Positions 1 through 13,933 of a DNA stretch of 64,000 nucleotides are shown in pieces; position 1 is the first letter of the stretch, and each line of letters begins with the position of its first letter. This DNA comes from Hydractinia symbiolongicarpus. Lineage: Eukaryota > Cnidaria > Hydrozoa > Anthoathecata > Hydractiniidae. The notes beneath the pieces were generated by a model that saw nothing but the letters and a program-made list of their open reading frames with translations, made no database searches and was not told the DNA's origin. The position numbers and the translations under genes are program-made. The stretch lies in the NCBI RefSeq assembly GCF_029227915.1, contig NC_079883.1, positions 31,994,001 to 32,058,000 on the forward strand. Direction: 5' to 3'.

Positions 1-899
1 TGCGATTTCCCTAAATCCCAGACTCGGCCCGTATAGTCAAAAGTATACAAAGAAAGTACCCAGGGATTAAACTCATTTCCCGAACGATTTTTTAAATTAT
101 TTTTTCACCACTAAAACGCATAAGACTTGTAGTTTTTAAAAATGTTTTCATTTTTGATGAGACGCTGAATAAAAGCAGTTTAATCGCCGGCAAACGAAAA
201 CCCGCGATTTCCCGTAAATCCGGGGCTTGGCCCGTATAGTCAAAAGTATACAAAGAAAGTACCCAGGGAGTAAACTCATTTCCCGAACGATTTTTTAAAT
301 TATTTTTTCACCACTAAAACGCATGAGACTTGTAGTTTTCAAAAATGTTTTCATTTTTGATGAGACGCTGAATAAAAGGAGTTTAATCGCCGGCAAACGA
401 AAACCTGTGATTTCCCTAAATCCCGGACTCGGCCCGTATAGTCAAAAGTATACAAAGAAAGTACCCAGGGAGTAAAATCATTTCCAGAACGATTTTTTAA
501 ATTATTTTTTCACCACTAAAACGCATAAGACTTGTAGTTTTTAAAAATGTTTTCATTTTTGATGAGACGCTGAATAAAAGCAGTTTAATCGCCGGCAAAC
601 GAAAACCCGCGATGTCCCGTAAATCCGGGGCTTGGCCCGTATAGTCAAAAGTATACAAAAAAGTACCCAGGGAGTAAACTCATTTCCCGAACGATTTTTT
701 AAATTTTTTTTTCACCACTAAAACGCATGAAACTTGTAGTTTTCAAAAATGTTTTCATTTTTGATGAGACGCTGAATAAAAGAAGTTTAATCGCCGGCAA
801 ACGAAAACCCGCGATTTCCCGTAAATCCCGGGCTTGGCACGTATAGTCGAATGTATACAAAGAAAGTACCCTGTGAGTAAACTCATTTCCAGAACGATT

Positions 900-3727
900 T
901 TTTAAATTATTTTTTCACCACTAAAACGCATAAGACTTGTAGTTTTTAAAAATGTTTTCATTTTTGATGAGACGCTGAATAAAAGCAGTTTAATCGCCGG
1001 CAAACGAAAACCCGCGATTTCCCGTAAATCCGGGGCTTGGCCCGTATAGTCAAAAGTATACAAAGAAAGTACCCAGGGAGTAAACTCATTTCCCGAACGA
1101 TTTTTTGAATTATTTTTTCACCACTAAAACGCATGAGACTTGTAGTTTTCAAAAATGTTTTCATTTTTGATGAGACGCTGAATAAAAGGAGTTTAATCGC
1201 CGGCAAACGAAAACCTGTGATTTCCCTAAATTCCGGACTCGGCCCGTATAGTCAAAAGTATACAAAGAAAGTACCCAGGGAGTAAACTCATTTCCAGAAC
1301 GATTTTTTAAATTATTTTTTCACCACTAAAACGCATAAGACTTGTAGTTTTTAAAAATGATTTCATTTTTGATGAGACGCTGAATAAAAGCAGTTTAATC
1401 GCCGGCAAACGAAAACCCGCGATTTCCCGTAAATCCGGGGCTTGGCCCGTATAGTCAAAAGTATACAAAGAAAGTACCCAGGGAGTAAACTCATTTCCGG
1501 AACGATTTTTTAAATTATTTTTTCACCACTAAAACGCATGAGACTTGTAGTTTTCAAAAATGTTTTCATTTTTGATGAGACGCTGAATAAAAGCAGTTTA
1601 ATCGCCGGCAAACGAAAACCTGTGATTTCCCTAAATCCCGGACTCGGCCCGTATAGTCAAAAGTATACAAAGAAAGTACCCAGGGAGTAAACTCATTTCC
1701 AGAACGTTTTTTAAATTATTTTTTCACCACCAAACGCATGAGACTTGTAGTTTTCAAAATATTTTCATATTTGATGTGACGCTGAATAAAAGAAGTTTAA
1801 TCGCCGGCAAACGAAAATCCGCGAGTTCCCGTAAATCCCGGACTCGGCCCGTATAGTCAAAAGTATACAAAGAAAGTACCCAGGGAGTAAACTCATTTCC
1901 CAAACGATTTTTTAAATTATTTTTTCACCACTAAAACGCATAAGACTTGTAGTTTTTAAAAATGTTTTCATTTTTGATGAGACGCTGAATAAAAGAAGTT
2001 TAATCGCCGGCAAACGAAAACCCGCGATTTCCCGTAAATCCCGGCTTGGCCCGTATAGTCAAAAGTATACAAAGAAAGTACCCAGGGAGTAAACTCATTT
2101 CCCGAACGATTTTTTAAATTATTTTTTCACCACTAAAACGCATGAGAATTTTAGTTTTCAAAAATGTTTTCATTTTTGATGAGACGCTGAATAGAAGCAG
2201 TTTAATCGCCGGCAAACGAAAACCTGCGATTTCCCTAAATCCCAGACTCGGCCCGTATAGTCAAAAGTATACAAAGAAAGTACCCAGGGATTAAACTCAT
2301 TTCCCGAACGATTTTTTAAATTATTTTTTCACCACTAAAACGCATAAGACTTGTAGTTTTTAAAAATGTTTTCATTTTTGATGAGACGCTGAATAAAAGC
2401 AGTTTAATCGCCGGCAAACGAAAACCCGCGATTTCCCGTAAATCCGGGGCTTGGCCCGTATAGTCAAAAGTATACAAAGAAAGTACCCAGGGAGTAAACT
2501 CATTTCCCGAACGATTTTTTAAATTATTTTTTCACCACTAAAACGCATGAGACTTGTAGTTTTCAAAAATGTTTTCATTTTTGATGAGACGCTGAATAAA
2601 AGGAGTTTAATCGCCGGCAAACGAAAACCTGTGATTTCCCTAAATTCCGGACTCGGCCCGTATAGTCAAAAGTATACAAAGAAAGTACCCAGGGAGTAAA
2701 CTCATTTCCAGAACGATTTTTTAAATTATTTTTTCACCACTAAAACGCATAAGACTTGTAGTTTTTAAAAATGTTTTCATTTTTGATGAGACGCTGAATA
2801 AAAGCAGTTTAATCGCCGGCAAACGAAAACCCGCGATTTCCCGTAAATCCGGGGCTTGGCCCGTATAGTCAAAAGTATACAAAGAAAGTACCCAGGGAGT
2901 AAACTCATTTCCCGAACGATTTTTTAAATTATTTTTTCACCACTAAAACGCATGAGACTTGTAGTTTTCAAAAATGTTTTCATTTTTGATGAGACGCTGA
3001 ATAAAAGCAGTTTAATCGCCGGCAAACGAAAACCTGTGATTTCCCTAAATCCCGGACTCGGCCCGTATAGTCAAAAGTATACAAAGAAAGTACCCAGGGA
3101 GTAAACTCATTTCCAGAACGTTTTTTAAATTATTTTTTTACCACCAAACGCATGAGACTTGTAGTTTTCAAAAATATTTTCATATTTGATGTGACGCTGA
3201 ATAAAAGAAGTTTAATCGCCGGCAAACGAAAATCCGCGAGTTCCCGTAAATCCCGGACTCGGCCCGTATAGTCAAGAGTATACAAAGAAAGTACCCAGGG
3301 AGTAAACTCATTTCCCAAACGATTTTTTAAATTATTTTTTCACCACTAAAACGCATAAGACTTGTAGTTTTTAAAAATGTTTTCATTTTTGATGAGACGC
3401 TGAATAAAAGAAGTTTAATCGCCGGCAAACGAAAACCCGCGATTTCCCGTAAATCCCGGCTTGGCCCGTATAGTCAAAAGTCTACAAAGAAAGTACCCAG
3501 GGAGTAAACTCATTTCCCGAACGATTTTTTAAATTATTTTTTCACCACTAAAACGCATGAGAATTTTAGTTTTTAAAAATGTTTTCATTTTTGATGAGAC
3601 GCTGAATAGAAGCAGTTTAATCGCCGGCAAACGAAAACCTGCGATTTCCCTAAATCCCAGACTCGGCCCGTATAGTCAAAAGTATACAAAGAAAGTACCC
3701 AGGGATTAAACTCATTTCCCGAACGAT
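900..3727 (+). repeat. Tandem 7-monomer higher-order repeat, ~1,414 bp, two copies
   Basis: Diagnostic variants recur 1,414-1,415 bp apart: TGTGATTTCCCTAAATTCC at 1,216 and 2,630; the monomer with a CACCAAACGC deletion and GATGTGACGC at about 1,730 and 3,145; CCAGACTCGG with GGGATTAAAC at 2,226 and 3,641. The edges are approximate because neighbouring monomers are so alike. Confidence 0.8.
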
Positions 3728-6600
3728 TTTTTAAATTACTTTTTCACCACTAAAACGCATGAGACTTGTAGTTTTTAAAAATGTTTTCATTTTTGATGAG
3801 ACGCTGAGTAAAAGAAGTTTAATCGCCGGCAAACGAAAACCTGCGATTTCCCGTAAATCCAGGACTCGGCCCGTATAGTCAAAAGTATACAAAGAAAGTA
3901 CCCAGGGAGTAAACTCATTTCCCAAACGATTTTTTAAATTATTTTTTCACCACTAAAACGCATAAGATTTGTAGTTTTTAAAAATGTTTTCACTTTTGAT
4001 GGGACGCTGAATAAAAGAAGGTTAATCGCCGGCAAACGAAAATCCGCGATTACCCGTAAATCCCGGACTCGGCCCGTATAGTCAAAAGTATACAAAGAAA
4101 GTACCCAGGGAGTAAACTCATTTCCCGAACGATTTTTTAAATTATTTTTTCACCACTAAAACGCATGAGACTTGTAGTTTTCAAAAATGTTTTCAATTTT
4201 GATGAGACGCTTAATGAAAGAGGTTTAATCGCCGGCAAACGAAATCCCGCGTTTTCCCGTATATCCGGGGCTTGGCCCGTATAGTCGAATGTATACAAAG
4301 AAAGTACCCAGGGAGTAAACTCATTTCCCAAACGATTTTTTAAATTTTTTTTTCAAAACTTAAACGCATGAGACTTTTAGTTTTCAAAAATGTTTTCATT
4401 TTTGATGAGACGCTTAATGAAAGAGGTTTAATCGCCGGAAAACGAAAACCCGCGATTTCCCGTAAATCCCGGGCTTGGCCCGTATAGTCGAATGTATACA
4501 AAGAAAGTACCCTGTGAATAAACTCATTTCCAGAACGATTTTTTAAATTATTTTTTCACCACTAAAACTCATCAGACTTGTAGTTTTCAAGAATGTTTTC
4601 ATTTTTGATGAGACGCTGAATAAAAGCAGTTTAATCGCCGGCAAACGAAAACCCGCGATTTCCCGTAAATCCCGGCTTGGCCCGTTTAGTCAAGAGTATA
4701 CAAAGAAAGTACCCAGGGAGTAAACTCATTTCCCGAACGATTTTTTAAATTATTTTTTCACCATTAAAACGCATGAGAATTTTAGTTTTCAAAAATGTTT
4801 TCATTTTTGATGAGACGCTGAATAAAAGCAGTTTAATCGCCGGCAAACGAAAACGTGCGATTTCCCTAAATCCCAGACTCGGCCCGTATAGTCAAAATTA
4901 TACAAAGAAAGTACCCAGGGAGTAAACTCATTTCCCGAACGATTTTTTAAATTACTTTTTCACCACTAAAACGCATGAGACTTGTAGTTTTTAAAAATGT
5001 TTTCATTTTTGATGAGACGCTGAATAAAAGAAGTTTAATCGCCGGCAAACGAAAACCCGCGATTTCCCGTAAATCCTGGCTTGGCCCGTATAGTCAAAAG
5101 TATACAAAGAAAGTACCCAGGGAGTAAACTCATTTCCCGAACGATTTTTTAAATTATTTTTTCACCACTAAAACGCATGAGAATTTTAGTTTTCAAAAAT
5201 GTTTTCATTTTTGATGAGACGCTGAATAGAAGCAGTTTAATCGCCGGCAAACGAAAACCTGCGATTTCCCTAAATCCCAGACTCGGCCCGTATAGTCAAA
5301 AGTATACAAAGAAAGTACCCAGGGATTAAACTCATTTCCCGAACGATTTTTTAAATTACTTTTTCACCACTAAAACGCATGAGACTTGTAGTTTTTAAAA
5401 ATGTTTTCATTTTTGATGAGACGCTGAGTAAAAGAAGTTTAATCGCCGGCAAACGAAAACCTGCGATTTCCCGTAAATCCTGGACTCGGCCCGTATAGTC
5501 AAAAGTATACAAAGAAAGTACCCAGGGAGTAAACTCATTTCGCAAACGATTTTTTAAATTATTTTTTCACCACTAAAACGCATAAGATTTGTAGTTTTTA
5601 AAAATGTTTTCACTTTTGATGGGACGCTGAATAAAAGAAGTTTAATCGCCGGCAAACGAAAATCCGCGATTACCCGTAAATCCCGGACTCGGCCCGTATA
5701 GTCAAAAGTATACAAAGAAAGTACCCAGGGAGTAAACTCATTTCCCGAACGATTTTTTAAATTATTTTTTCACCACTAAAACGCATGAGACTTGTAGTTT
5801 TCAAAAATGTTTTCATTTTTGATGAGACGCTTAATGAAAGAGGTTTAATCGCCGGCAAACGAAATCCCGCGTTTTCCCGTATATCCGGGGCTTGGCCCGT
5901 ATAGTCGAATGTATACAAAGAAAGTACCCAGGGAGTAAACTCATTTCCCGAACGATTTTTTAAATTTTTTTTTCAAAACTAAAACGCATGAGACTTGTAG
6001 TTTTCAAAAATGTTTTCATTTTTGATGAGACGCTTAATGAAAGAGGTTTAATCGCCGGAAACCGAAAACCCGCGATTTCCCGTAAATCCCGGGCTTGGCC
6101 CGTATAGTCGAATGTATACAAAGAAAGTACCCTGTGAATAAACTCATTTCCAGAACGATTTTTTAAATTATTTTTTCACCACTAAAACGCATCAGACTTG
6201 TAGTTTTCAAGAATGTTTTCATTTTTGATGAGACGCTGAATAAAAGCAGTTTAATCGCCGGCAAACGAAAACCCGCGATTTCCCGTAAATCCCGGCTTGG
6301 CCCGTTTAGTCAAAAGTATACAAAGAAAGTACCCAGGGAGTAAACTCATTTCCCGAACGATTTTTTAAATTATTTTTTCACCATTAAAACGCATGAGAAT
6401 TTTAGTTTTCAAAAATGTTTTCATTTTTGATGAGACGCTGAATAAAAGCAGTTTAATCGCCGGCAAACGAAAACCTGCGATTTCCCTAAATCCCAGACTC
6501 GGCCCGTATAGTCAAAAGTATACAAAGAAAGTACCCAGGGAGTAAACTCATTTCCCGAACGATTTTTTAAATTACTTTTTCACCACTAAAACGCATGAGA
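3360..6600 (+). repeat. Tandem 8-monomer higher-order repeat, 1,620 bp, two copies
   Basis: The spacing is 1,620 bp for several rare variants: AATAGAAGCAG at about 3,605 and 5,225; TTTTCACTTTTGATGGGACG at about 3,988 and 5,608; GCCCGTTTAGTC at 4,680 and 6,300; CACCATTAAAAC at 4,760 and 6,380. Copies diverge on both sides of these limits. Confidence 0.85.
4276..4289 (-). other. CENP-B-box-like motif with one base missing in the spacer (representative copy)
   Basis: The reverse complement of the core CENP-B box is CCCG-NN-T-NNNN-CGAA. Monomers of the GCCCGTATAGTCGAATG type contain CCCG-TA-T-AGT-CGAA: all nine fixed bases are present in order, but the second spacer is three bases and not four. 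GTCAAAAG and GTCAACGG monomers lack the CGAA half, and the GGCACGTATAG subtype has CACG in place of CCCG. It may be coincidence; the exact spacing is normally needed for CENP-B binding. Confidence 0.25.
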
Positions 6601-6869
6601 ATTGTAGTTTTTAAAAATGTTTTCATTTTTGATGAGACGCTGAGTAAAAGAAGTTTAATCGCCGGCAAACGAAAACCTGCGATTTCCCGTAAATCCTGGA
6701 CTCGGCCCGTATAGTCAAAAGTATACAAAGAAAGTACCCAGGGAGTAAACTCATTTCCCAAACGATTTTTTAAATTATTTTTTCACCACTAAAACGCATA
6801 AGATTTGTAGTTTTTAAAAATGTTTTCACTTTTGATGGGACGCTGAATAAAAGAAGTTTAATCGCAGGC

Positions 6870-9800
6870 AAACGAAAATCCGCGATTACCCGTAAATCCC
6901 GGACTCGGCCCGTATAGTCAAAAGTATACAAAGAAAGTACCCAGGGAGTAAACTCATTTCCCGAACGATTTTTTAAATTATTTTTTCACCACTAAAACGC
7001 ATGAGACTTGTAGTTTTCAAAAATGTTTTCATTTTTGATGAGACGCTTAATGAAAGAGGTTTAATCGCCGGAAAACGAAAACCCGCGATTTCCCGTAAAT
7101 CCCGGGCTTGGCCCGTATAGTCGAATGTATACAAAGAAAGTACCCTGTGAATAAACTCATTTCCAGAACGATTTTTTAAATTATTTTTTCACCACTAAAA
7201 CGCATCAGACTTGTAGTTTTCAAGAATGTTTTCATTTTTGATGAGACGCTGAATAAAAGCAGTTTAATCGCCGGCAAACGAAAACCCGCTATTTCCCGTT
7301 AATCCCGGCTTGGCCCGTATAGTCAAAAGTATACAAAGAAAGTACACAGGGAGTAAACTCATTTCCCGGACGATTTTTTAAATTACTTTTTCACCACTAA
7401 AACGCATGAGACTTTTAGTTTTCAAAAATGTTTTCATTTTTGATGAGACGCTTAATGAAAGAGGTTTAATCGCCGGCAAACGAAATCCCGCGTTTTCCCG
7501 TATATCCGGGGCTTGGCCCGTATAGTCGAATGTATACAAAGAAAGTACCCAGGGAGTAAACTCATTTCCCGAACGATTTTTTAAATTTTTTTTTCAAAAC
7601 TAAAACGCATGAGACTTGTAGTTTTCAAAAATGTTTTCATTTTTGATGAGACGCTTAATGAAAGAGGTTTAATCGCCGGAAAACGAAAACCCGCGATTTC
7701 CCTAAATCCCAGACTCGGCCCGTATAGTCAAAAGTATACAAAGAAAGTACCCAGGGAGTAAACTCATTTCCCGAACGATTTTTTAAATTACTTTTTCACC
7801 ACTAAAACGCATGAGACTTGTAGTTTTTAAAAATGTTTTCATTTTTGATGAGACGCTGAGTAAAAGAAGTTTAATCGCCGGCAAACGAAAACCTGCGATT
7901 TCCCGTAAATCCTGGACTCGGCCCGTATAGTCAAAAGTATACAAAGAAAGTACCCAGGGAGTAAACTCATTTCCCGAACGATTTTTTAAATTTTTTTTTC
8001 AAAACTAAAACGCATGAGACTTGTAGTTTTCAAAAATGTTTTCATTTTTGATGAGACGCTTAATGAAAGAGGTTTAATCGCCGGAAAACGAAAACCCGCG
8101 ATTTCCCGTAAATCCCGGGCTTGGCCCGTATAGTCGAATGTATACAAAGAAAGTACCCTGTGAATAAACTCATTTCCAGAACGATTTTTTAAATTATTTT
8201 TTCACCACTAAAACGCATCAGACTTGTAGTTTTCAAGAATGTTTTCATTTTTGATGAGACGCTGAATAAAAGCAGTTTAATCGCCGGCAAACGAAAACCC
8301 GCGATTTCCCGTAAATCCCGGCTTGGCCCGTTTAGTCAAAAGTATACAAAGAAAGTACCCAGGGAGTAAACTCATTTCCCGAACGATTTTTTAAATTATT
8401 TTTTCACCATTAAAACGCATGAGAATTTTAGTTTTCAAAAATGTTTTCATTTTTGATGAGACGCTGAATAAAAGCAGTTTAATCGCCGGCAAACGAAAAC
8501 CTGCGATTTCCCTAAATCCCAGACTCGGCCCGTATAGTCAAAAGTATACAAAGAAAGTACCCAGGGAGTAAACTCATTTCCCGAACGATTTTTTAAATTA
8601 CTTTTTCACCACTAAAACGCATGAGACTTGTAGTTTTTAAAAATGTTTTCATTTTTGATGAGACGCTGAGTAAAAGAAGTTTAATCGCCGGCAAACGAAA
8701 ACCTGCGATTTCCCGTAAATCCTGGACTCGGCCCGTATAGTCAAAAGTATACAAAGAAAGTACCCAGGGAGTAAACTCATTTCCCAAACGATTTTTTAAA
8801 TTATTTTTTCACCACTAAAACGCATAAGATTTGTAGTTTTTAAAAATGTTTTCACTTTTGATGGGACGCTGAATAAAAGAAGTTTAATCGCCGGCAAACG
8901 AAAATCCGCGATTACCCGTAAATCCCGGACTCGGCCCGTATAGTCAAAAGTATACAAAGAAAGTACCCAGGGAGTAAACTCATTTCCCGAACGATTTTTT
9001 AAATTATTTTTTCACCACTAAAACGCATGAGACTTGTAGTTTTCAAAAATGTTTTCATTTTTGATGAGACGCTTAATGAAAGAGGTTTAATCGCCGGCAA
9101 ACGAAAATCCGCGATTACCCGTAAATCCCGGACTCGGCCCGTATAGTCAAAAGTATACAAAGAAAGTACCCAGGGAGTAAACTCATTTCCCGAACGATTT
9201 TTTAAATTATTTTTTCACCACTAAAACGCATGAGACTTGTAGTTTTCAAAAATGTTTTCATTTTTGATGAGACGCTTAATGAAAGAGGTTTAATCGCCGG
9301 AAAACAAAAACCCGCGATTTCCCGTAAATCCCGGGCTTGGCCCGTATAGTCGAATGTACACAAAGAAAGTACCCTGTGAATAAACTCATTTCCAGAACGA
9401 TTTTTTAAATTATTTTTTCACCACTAAAACGCATCAGACTTGTAGTTTTCAAGAATGTTTTCATTTTTGATGAGACGCTGAATAAAAGCAGTTTAATCGC
9501 CGGCAAACGAAAACCCGCTATTTCCCGTAAATCCCGGCTTGGCCCGTATAGTCAAAAGTATACAAAGAAAGTACACAGGGAGTAAACTCATTTCCCGAAC
9601 GATTTTTTAAATTACTTTTTCACCACTAAAACGCATGAGACTTTTAGTTTTCAAAAATGTTTTCATTTTTGATGAGACGCTTAATGAAAGAGGTTTAATC
9701 GCCGGCAAACGAAATCCCGCGTTTTCCCGTATATCCGGGGCTTGGCCCGTATAGTCGAATGTATACAAAGAAAGTACCCAGGGAGTAAACTCATTTCCCG

Positions 9801-10199
9801 AACGATTTTTTAAATTTTTTTTTCAAAACTAAAACGCATGAGACTTGTAGTTTTCAAAAATGTTTTCATTTTTGATGAGACGCTTAATGAAAGAGGTTTA
9901 ATCGCCGGAAAACGAAAACCCGCGATTTCCCTAAATCCCAGACTCGGCCCGTATAGTCAAAAGTATACAAAGAAAGTACCCAGGGAGTAAACTCATTTCC
10001 CGAACGATTTTTTAAATTACTTTTTCACCACTAAAACGCATGAGACTTGTAGTTTTTAAAAATGTTTTCATTTTTGATGAGACGCTGAGTAAAAGAAGTT
10101 TAATCGCCGGCAAACGAAAACCTGCGATTTCCCGTAAATCCTGGACTCGGCCCGTATAGTCAAAAGTATACAAAGAAAGTACCCAGGGAGTAAACTCAT
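6870..10199 (+). repeat. 2,229-bp (11-monomer) spaced duplication, first occurrence
   Basis: About 1.1 kb at 6,870-7,970 recurs at 9,099-10,199. Shared rare variants include CCGCTATTTCCC at 7,286 and 9,515, and a monomer joining GGAAAACGAAAACCCGCGATT to CCTAAATCCCAG at 7,692 and 9,921, both exactly 2,229 bp apart. A further 10-monomer relation (2,026 bp) links 6,567 and 8,593. Confidence 0.8.
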
Positions 10200-13100
10200 T
10201 TCCCAAACGATTTTTTAAATTATTTTTTCACCACTAAAACGCATAAGATTTGTAGTTTTTAAAAATGTTTTCACTTTTGATGAGACGGTGAATAAAAGAA
10301 GTTTAATCGCCGGCAAATGAAAACCCGCGATTTCCCGTAAATCCCGGGCTTGGCACGTATAGTCGAATGTATACAAAGAAAGTACCCTGTGAGTAAACTC
10401 ATTTCCAGAACGATTTTTTAAATTATTTTTTCACCACTAAAACGCATAAGACTTGTAGTTTTTAAAAATGTTTTCATTTTTGATGAGACGCTGAATAAAA
10501 GCAGTTTAATCGCCGGCAAACTAAAACCCGCGATTTCCCGTAAATCCGGGGCTTGGCCCGTATAGTCAAAAGTATACAAAGAAAGTACCCAGGGAGTAAA
10601 CTCATTTCCCGAACGATTTTTTAAATTATTTTTTCACCACTAAAACGCATGAGACTTGCAGTTTTCAAAAATGTTTTCATTTTTGATGAGACGCTGAATA
10701 AAAGCAGTTTAATCGCCGGCAAACGAAAACCTGCGATTTTCCTAAATCCCGGACTCGGCCCGTATAGTCAAAAGTATACAAAGAAAGTACCCAGGGAGTA
10801 AACTCATTTCCAGAACGATTTTTTAAATTATTTTTTCACCACTAAACGCATGAGACTTGTAGTTTTCAAAAATATTTTTATATTTGATGTGACGCTGAAT
10901 AAAAGAAGTTTAATCGCCGGAAAACGAAAATCCGCGAGTTCCCGTAAATCCCGGACTCGGCCCGTATAGTCAAAAGTATACAAAGAAAGTACCCAGGGAG
11001 TAAACTCATTTCCCGAACGATTTTTGAAATTATTTTTTCACCACTAAAACGCATAAGACTTGTAGTTTTTAAAAATGTTTTCATTTTTGATGAGACGCTG
11101 AATAAAAGAAGTTTAATCGCCGGCAAACGAAAACCCGCGATTTCCCGTAAATCCCGGCTTGGCCCGTATAGTCAAAAGTATACAAAGAAAGTACCCAAGG
11201 AGTAAACTCATTTCCCGAACGATTTTTTAAATTATTTTTTCACCACTAAAACGCATGAGAATTTTAGTTTTCAAAAATATTTTCATTTTTGATGAGACGC
11301 TGAATAAAAGCAGTTTAATCGCCGGCAAACGAAAACCTGCGATTTCCCTAAATCCCAGACTCGGCCCGTATAGTCAAAAGTATACAAAGCAAGTACCCAG
11401 GGAGTAAACTCATTTCCCGAACGATTTATTAAATTACTTTTTCACCTCTAAAACGCATGAGACTTGTAGTTTTTAAAAATGTTTTCATTTTTGATGAGAC
11501 GCTGAGTAAAAGAAGTTTAATCGCCGGCAAACGAAAACCTGCGATTTCCCGTAAATCCTGGACTCGGCCCGTATAGTCAAAAGTATACAAAGAAAGTACC
11601 CAGGGAGTAAACTCATTTCCCAAACGATTTTTTAAATTATTTTTTCACCACTAAAACGCATAAGACTTGTAGTTTTTAAAAATGTTTTCATTTTTGATGA
11701 GACGCTGAATAAAAGAAGTTTAATCGCCGGCAAACGAAAACCCGCGATTTCCCGTAAATCCCGTCTTGGCCCGTATAGTCAAAAGTATACAAAGAAAGTA
11801 CCCAGGGAGTAAACTCATTTCCCGAACGATTTTTTAAATTATTTTTTCACCACTAAAACGCATGAGAATTTTAGTTTTCAAAAATGTTTTCATTTTTGAT
11901 GAGACGCTGAATAAAAGCAGTTTAATCGCCGGCAAACGAAAACCTGCGATTTCCCTAAATCCCAGACTCGGCCCGTATAGTCAAAAGTATACAAAGAAAG
12001 TACCCAGGGAGTAAACTCATTTCCCAAACGATTTTTTAAATTATTTTTTCACCACTAAAACGCATAAGACTTGTAGTTTTTAAAAATGTTTTCATTTTTG
12101 ATGAGACGCTGAATAAAAGAAGTTTAATCGCCGGCAAACGAAAACCCGCGATTTCCCGTAAATCCTGCGCTTGGCCCGTATAGTCAAAAGTATACAAAGA
12201 AAGTACCCAGGGAGTAAACTCATTTCCCGAACGATTTTTTATATTATTTTTTTACCACTAAACGCATGAGACTTGTAGTTATCAAAAATATTTTCATTTT
12301 TGATGAGACGCTGAATAAAAGAAGTTTAATCGCCGGCAAACGAAAACCCGCGATTTCCCGTAAATCCTGCGCTTGGCCCGTATAGTCAAAAGTATACAAA
12401 GAAAGTACCCAGGGAGTAAACTCATTTCCCGAACGATTTTTTATATTATTTTTTTACCACTAAACGCATGAGACTTGTAGTTTTCAAAAATGTTTTCATA
12501 TTTGATGGGACGCTGAATAAAAGAAGTTTAATCGCCGGCAAACGAAAATCCGCGATAACCCGTAAATCCCGGACTCGGCCCGTATAGTCAAAAGTATACG
12601 AAGAAAGTACCCAGGGAGTAAACTCATTTCCCGAACGATTTTTTAAATTATTTTTTCACCACTAAAACGCATGAGACTTGTAGTTTTCAAAAATGTTTTC
12701 ATTTTTGATGAGACGCTTAATGAAAGAGGTTTAATCGCCGGCAAACGAAATCCCGCGTTTTCCCGTATATCCGGGGCTTGGCCCGTATAGTCGAATGTAT
12801 TCAAAGAAAGTACCCAGGGAGTAAACTCATTTCCCGAACGATTTTTTAAAATTTTTTTTCAAAACTAAAACGCATGAGACTTGTAGTTTTCAAAAATGTT
12901 TTCATTTTTGATGAGACGCTTAATGAAAGAGGTTTAATCGCCGGAAAACGAAAACCCGCGATTTCCCGTAAATCCCGGGCTTGGCCCGTATAGTCGAAAG
13001 TATACAAAGAAAGTACCCTGTGAATAAACTCATTTCCAGAACGATTTTTTAAATTATTTTTTCACCACTAAAACGCATCAGACTTGTAGTTTTTAAAAAT

Positions 13101-13911
13101 GTTTTCATTTTTGATGAGACGCTGAATAAAAGAAGTTTAATCGCCGGCAAACGAAAACCCGCGATTTCCCGTAAATCCCGGCTTGGTCCGTATAGTCAAA
13201 AGTATACAAAGAAAGTACCCAGGGAGTAAACTCATTTCCCGAACGATTTTTTAAATTATTTTTTCACCAGTAAAACGCATGAGACTTGTAGTTTTCAAAA
13301 ATGTTTTCATTTTTGATGAGACGCTAAATAAAAGAAGTTTAATCGCCGGCAAACGAAAACCCGCGATTTCCCGTAAATCCCGGGCTTGGCACGTATAGTC
13401 GAATGTATACAAAGAAAGTACCCTGTGAGTAAACTCATTTCCAGAACGATTTTTTAAATTATTTTTTCACCACTAAAGCCCATGAGACTTGTAGTTTTTA
13501 AAAATGTTTTCATATTTGATAAGACGCTGAATAAAAGAAGTTTAATCGCCGGCAAACGAAAACCCGCGATTTCCCGTAAATCCCGGGCTTGGCACGTATA
13601 GTCGAATGTATACAAAGAAAGTACCCTGTGAGTAAACTCATTTCCAGAACGATTTTTTAAATTATTTTTTCACCACTAAAGCCCATGAGACTTGTAGTTT
13701 TTAAAAATGTTTTCATTTTTGATGAGACGCTGAATAAAAGAAGTTTAATCGCCGGCAAACGAAAACCCGCGATTTCCGTAAATCCCGGCTTGGCCCGTAT
13801 AGTCAAAAGTATACAAAGAAAGTACCCAGGGAGTAAACTCATTTCCCGAACGATTTTTTAAATTATTTTTTCACCACTAAAACGCATGAGACTTGTAGTT
13901 TTCAAAAATGT

Positions 13912-13933
13912 TTTCATTTTTGATGAGACGCTG
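13912..13933. repeat. Perfect inverted repeat in the monomer (representative copy)
   Basis: The arms TCAAAAATG and CATTTTTGA are exact reverse complements around a TTTT loop. The element is present in every monomer with the TAGTTTTC variant. In the TAGTTTTT variant one end of the left arm changes, leaving about seven pairs, and the ATATTTTCATATTTGATG variant breaks it further. It could extrude as a cruciform or fold in RNA from either strand. Confidence 0.6.

Noticed and set aside
1-1200. CRISPR-like array (regular repeats)
   Set aside because: The repeated unit is about 203 bp with no unique spacers between short repeats; the whole period is repeated. This is satellite DNA in a eukaryotic context.
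3731-3925. Open frames of 60-120 codons on the minus strand repeated through the array (proteins beginning MGNEFTPWVLSLYTF, MYTFDYTGQ, or MSLLPGYFLCI)
   Set aside because: They follow the monomer period, differ only where monomer variants differ, shift frame because 203 is not a multiple of three, and have no domain or codon-level conservation. They are shadows of an AT-rich satellite with few stops on one strand.
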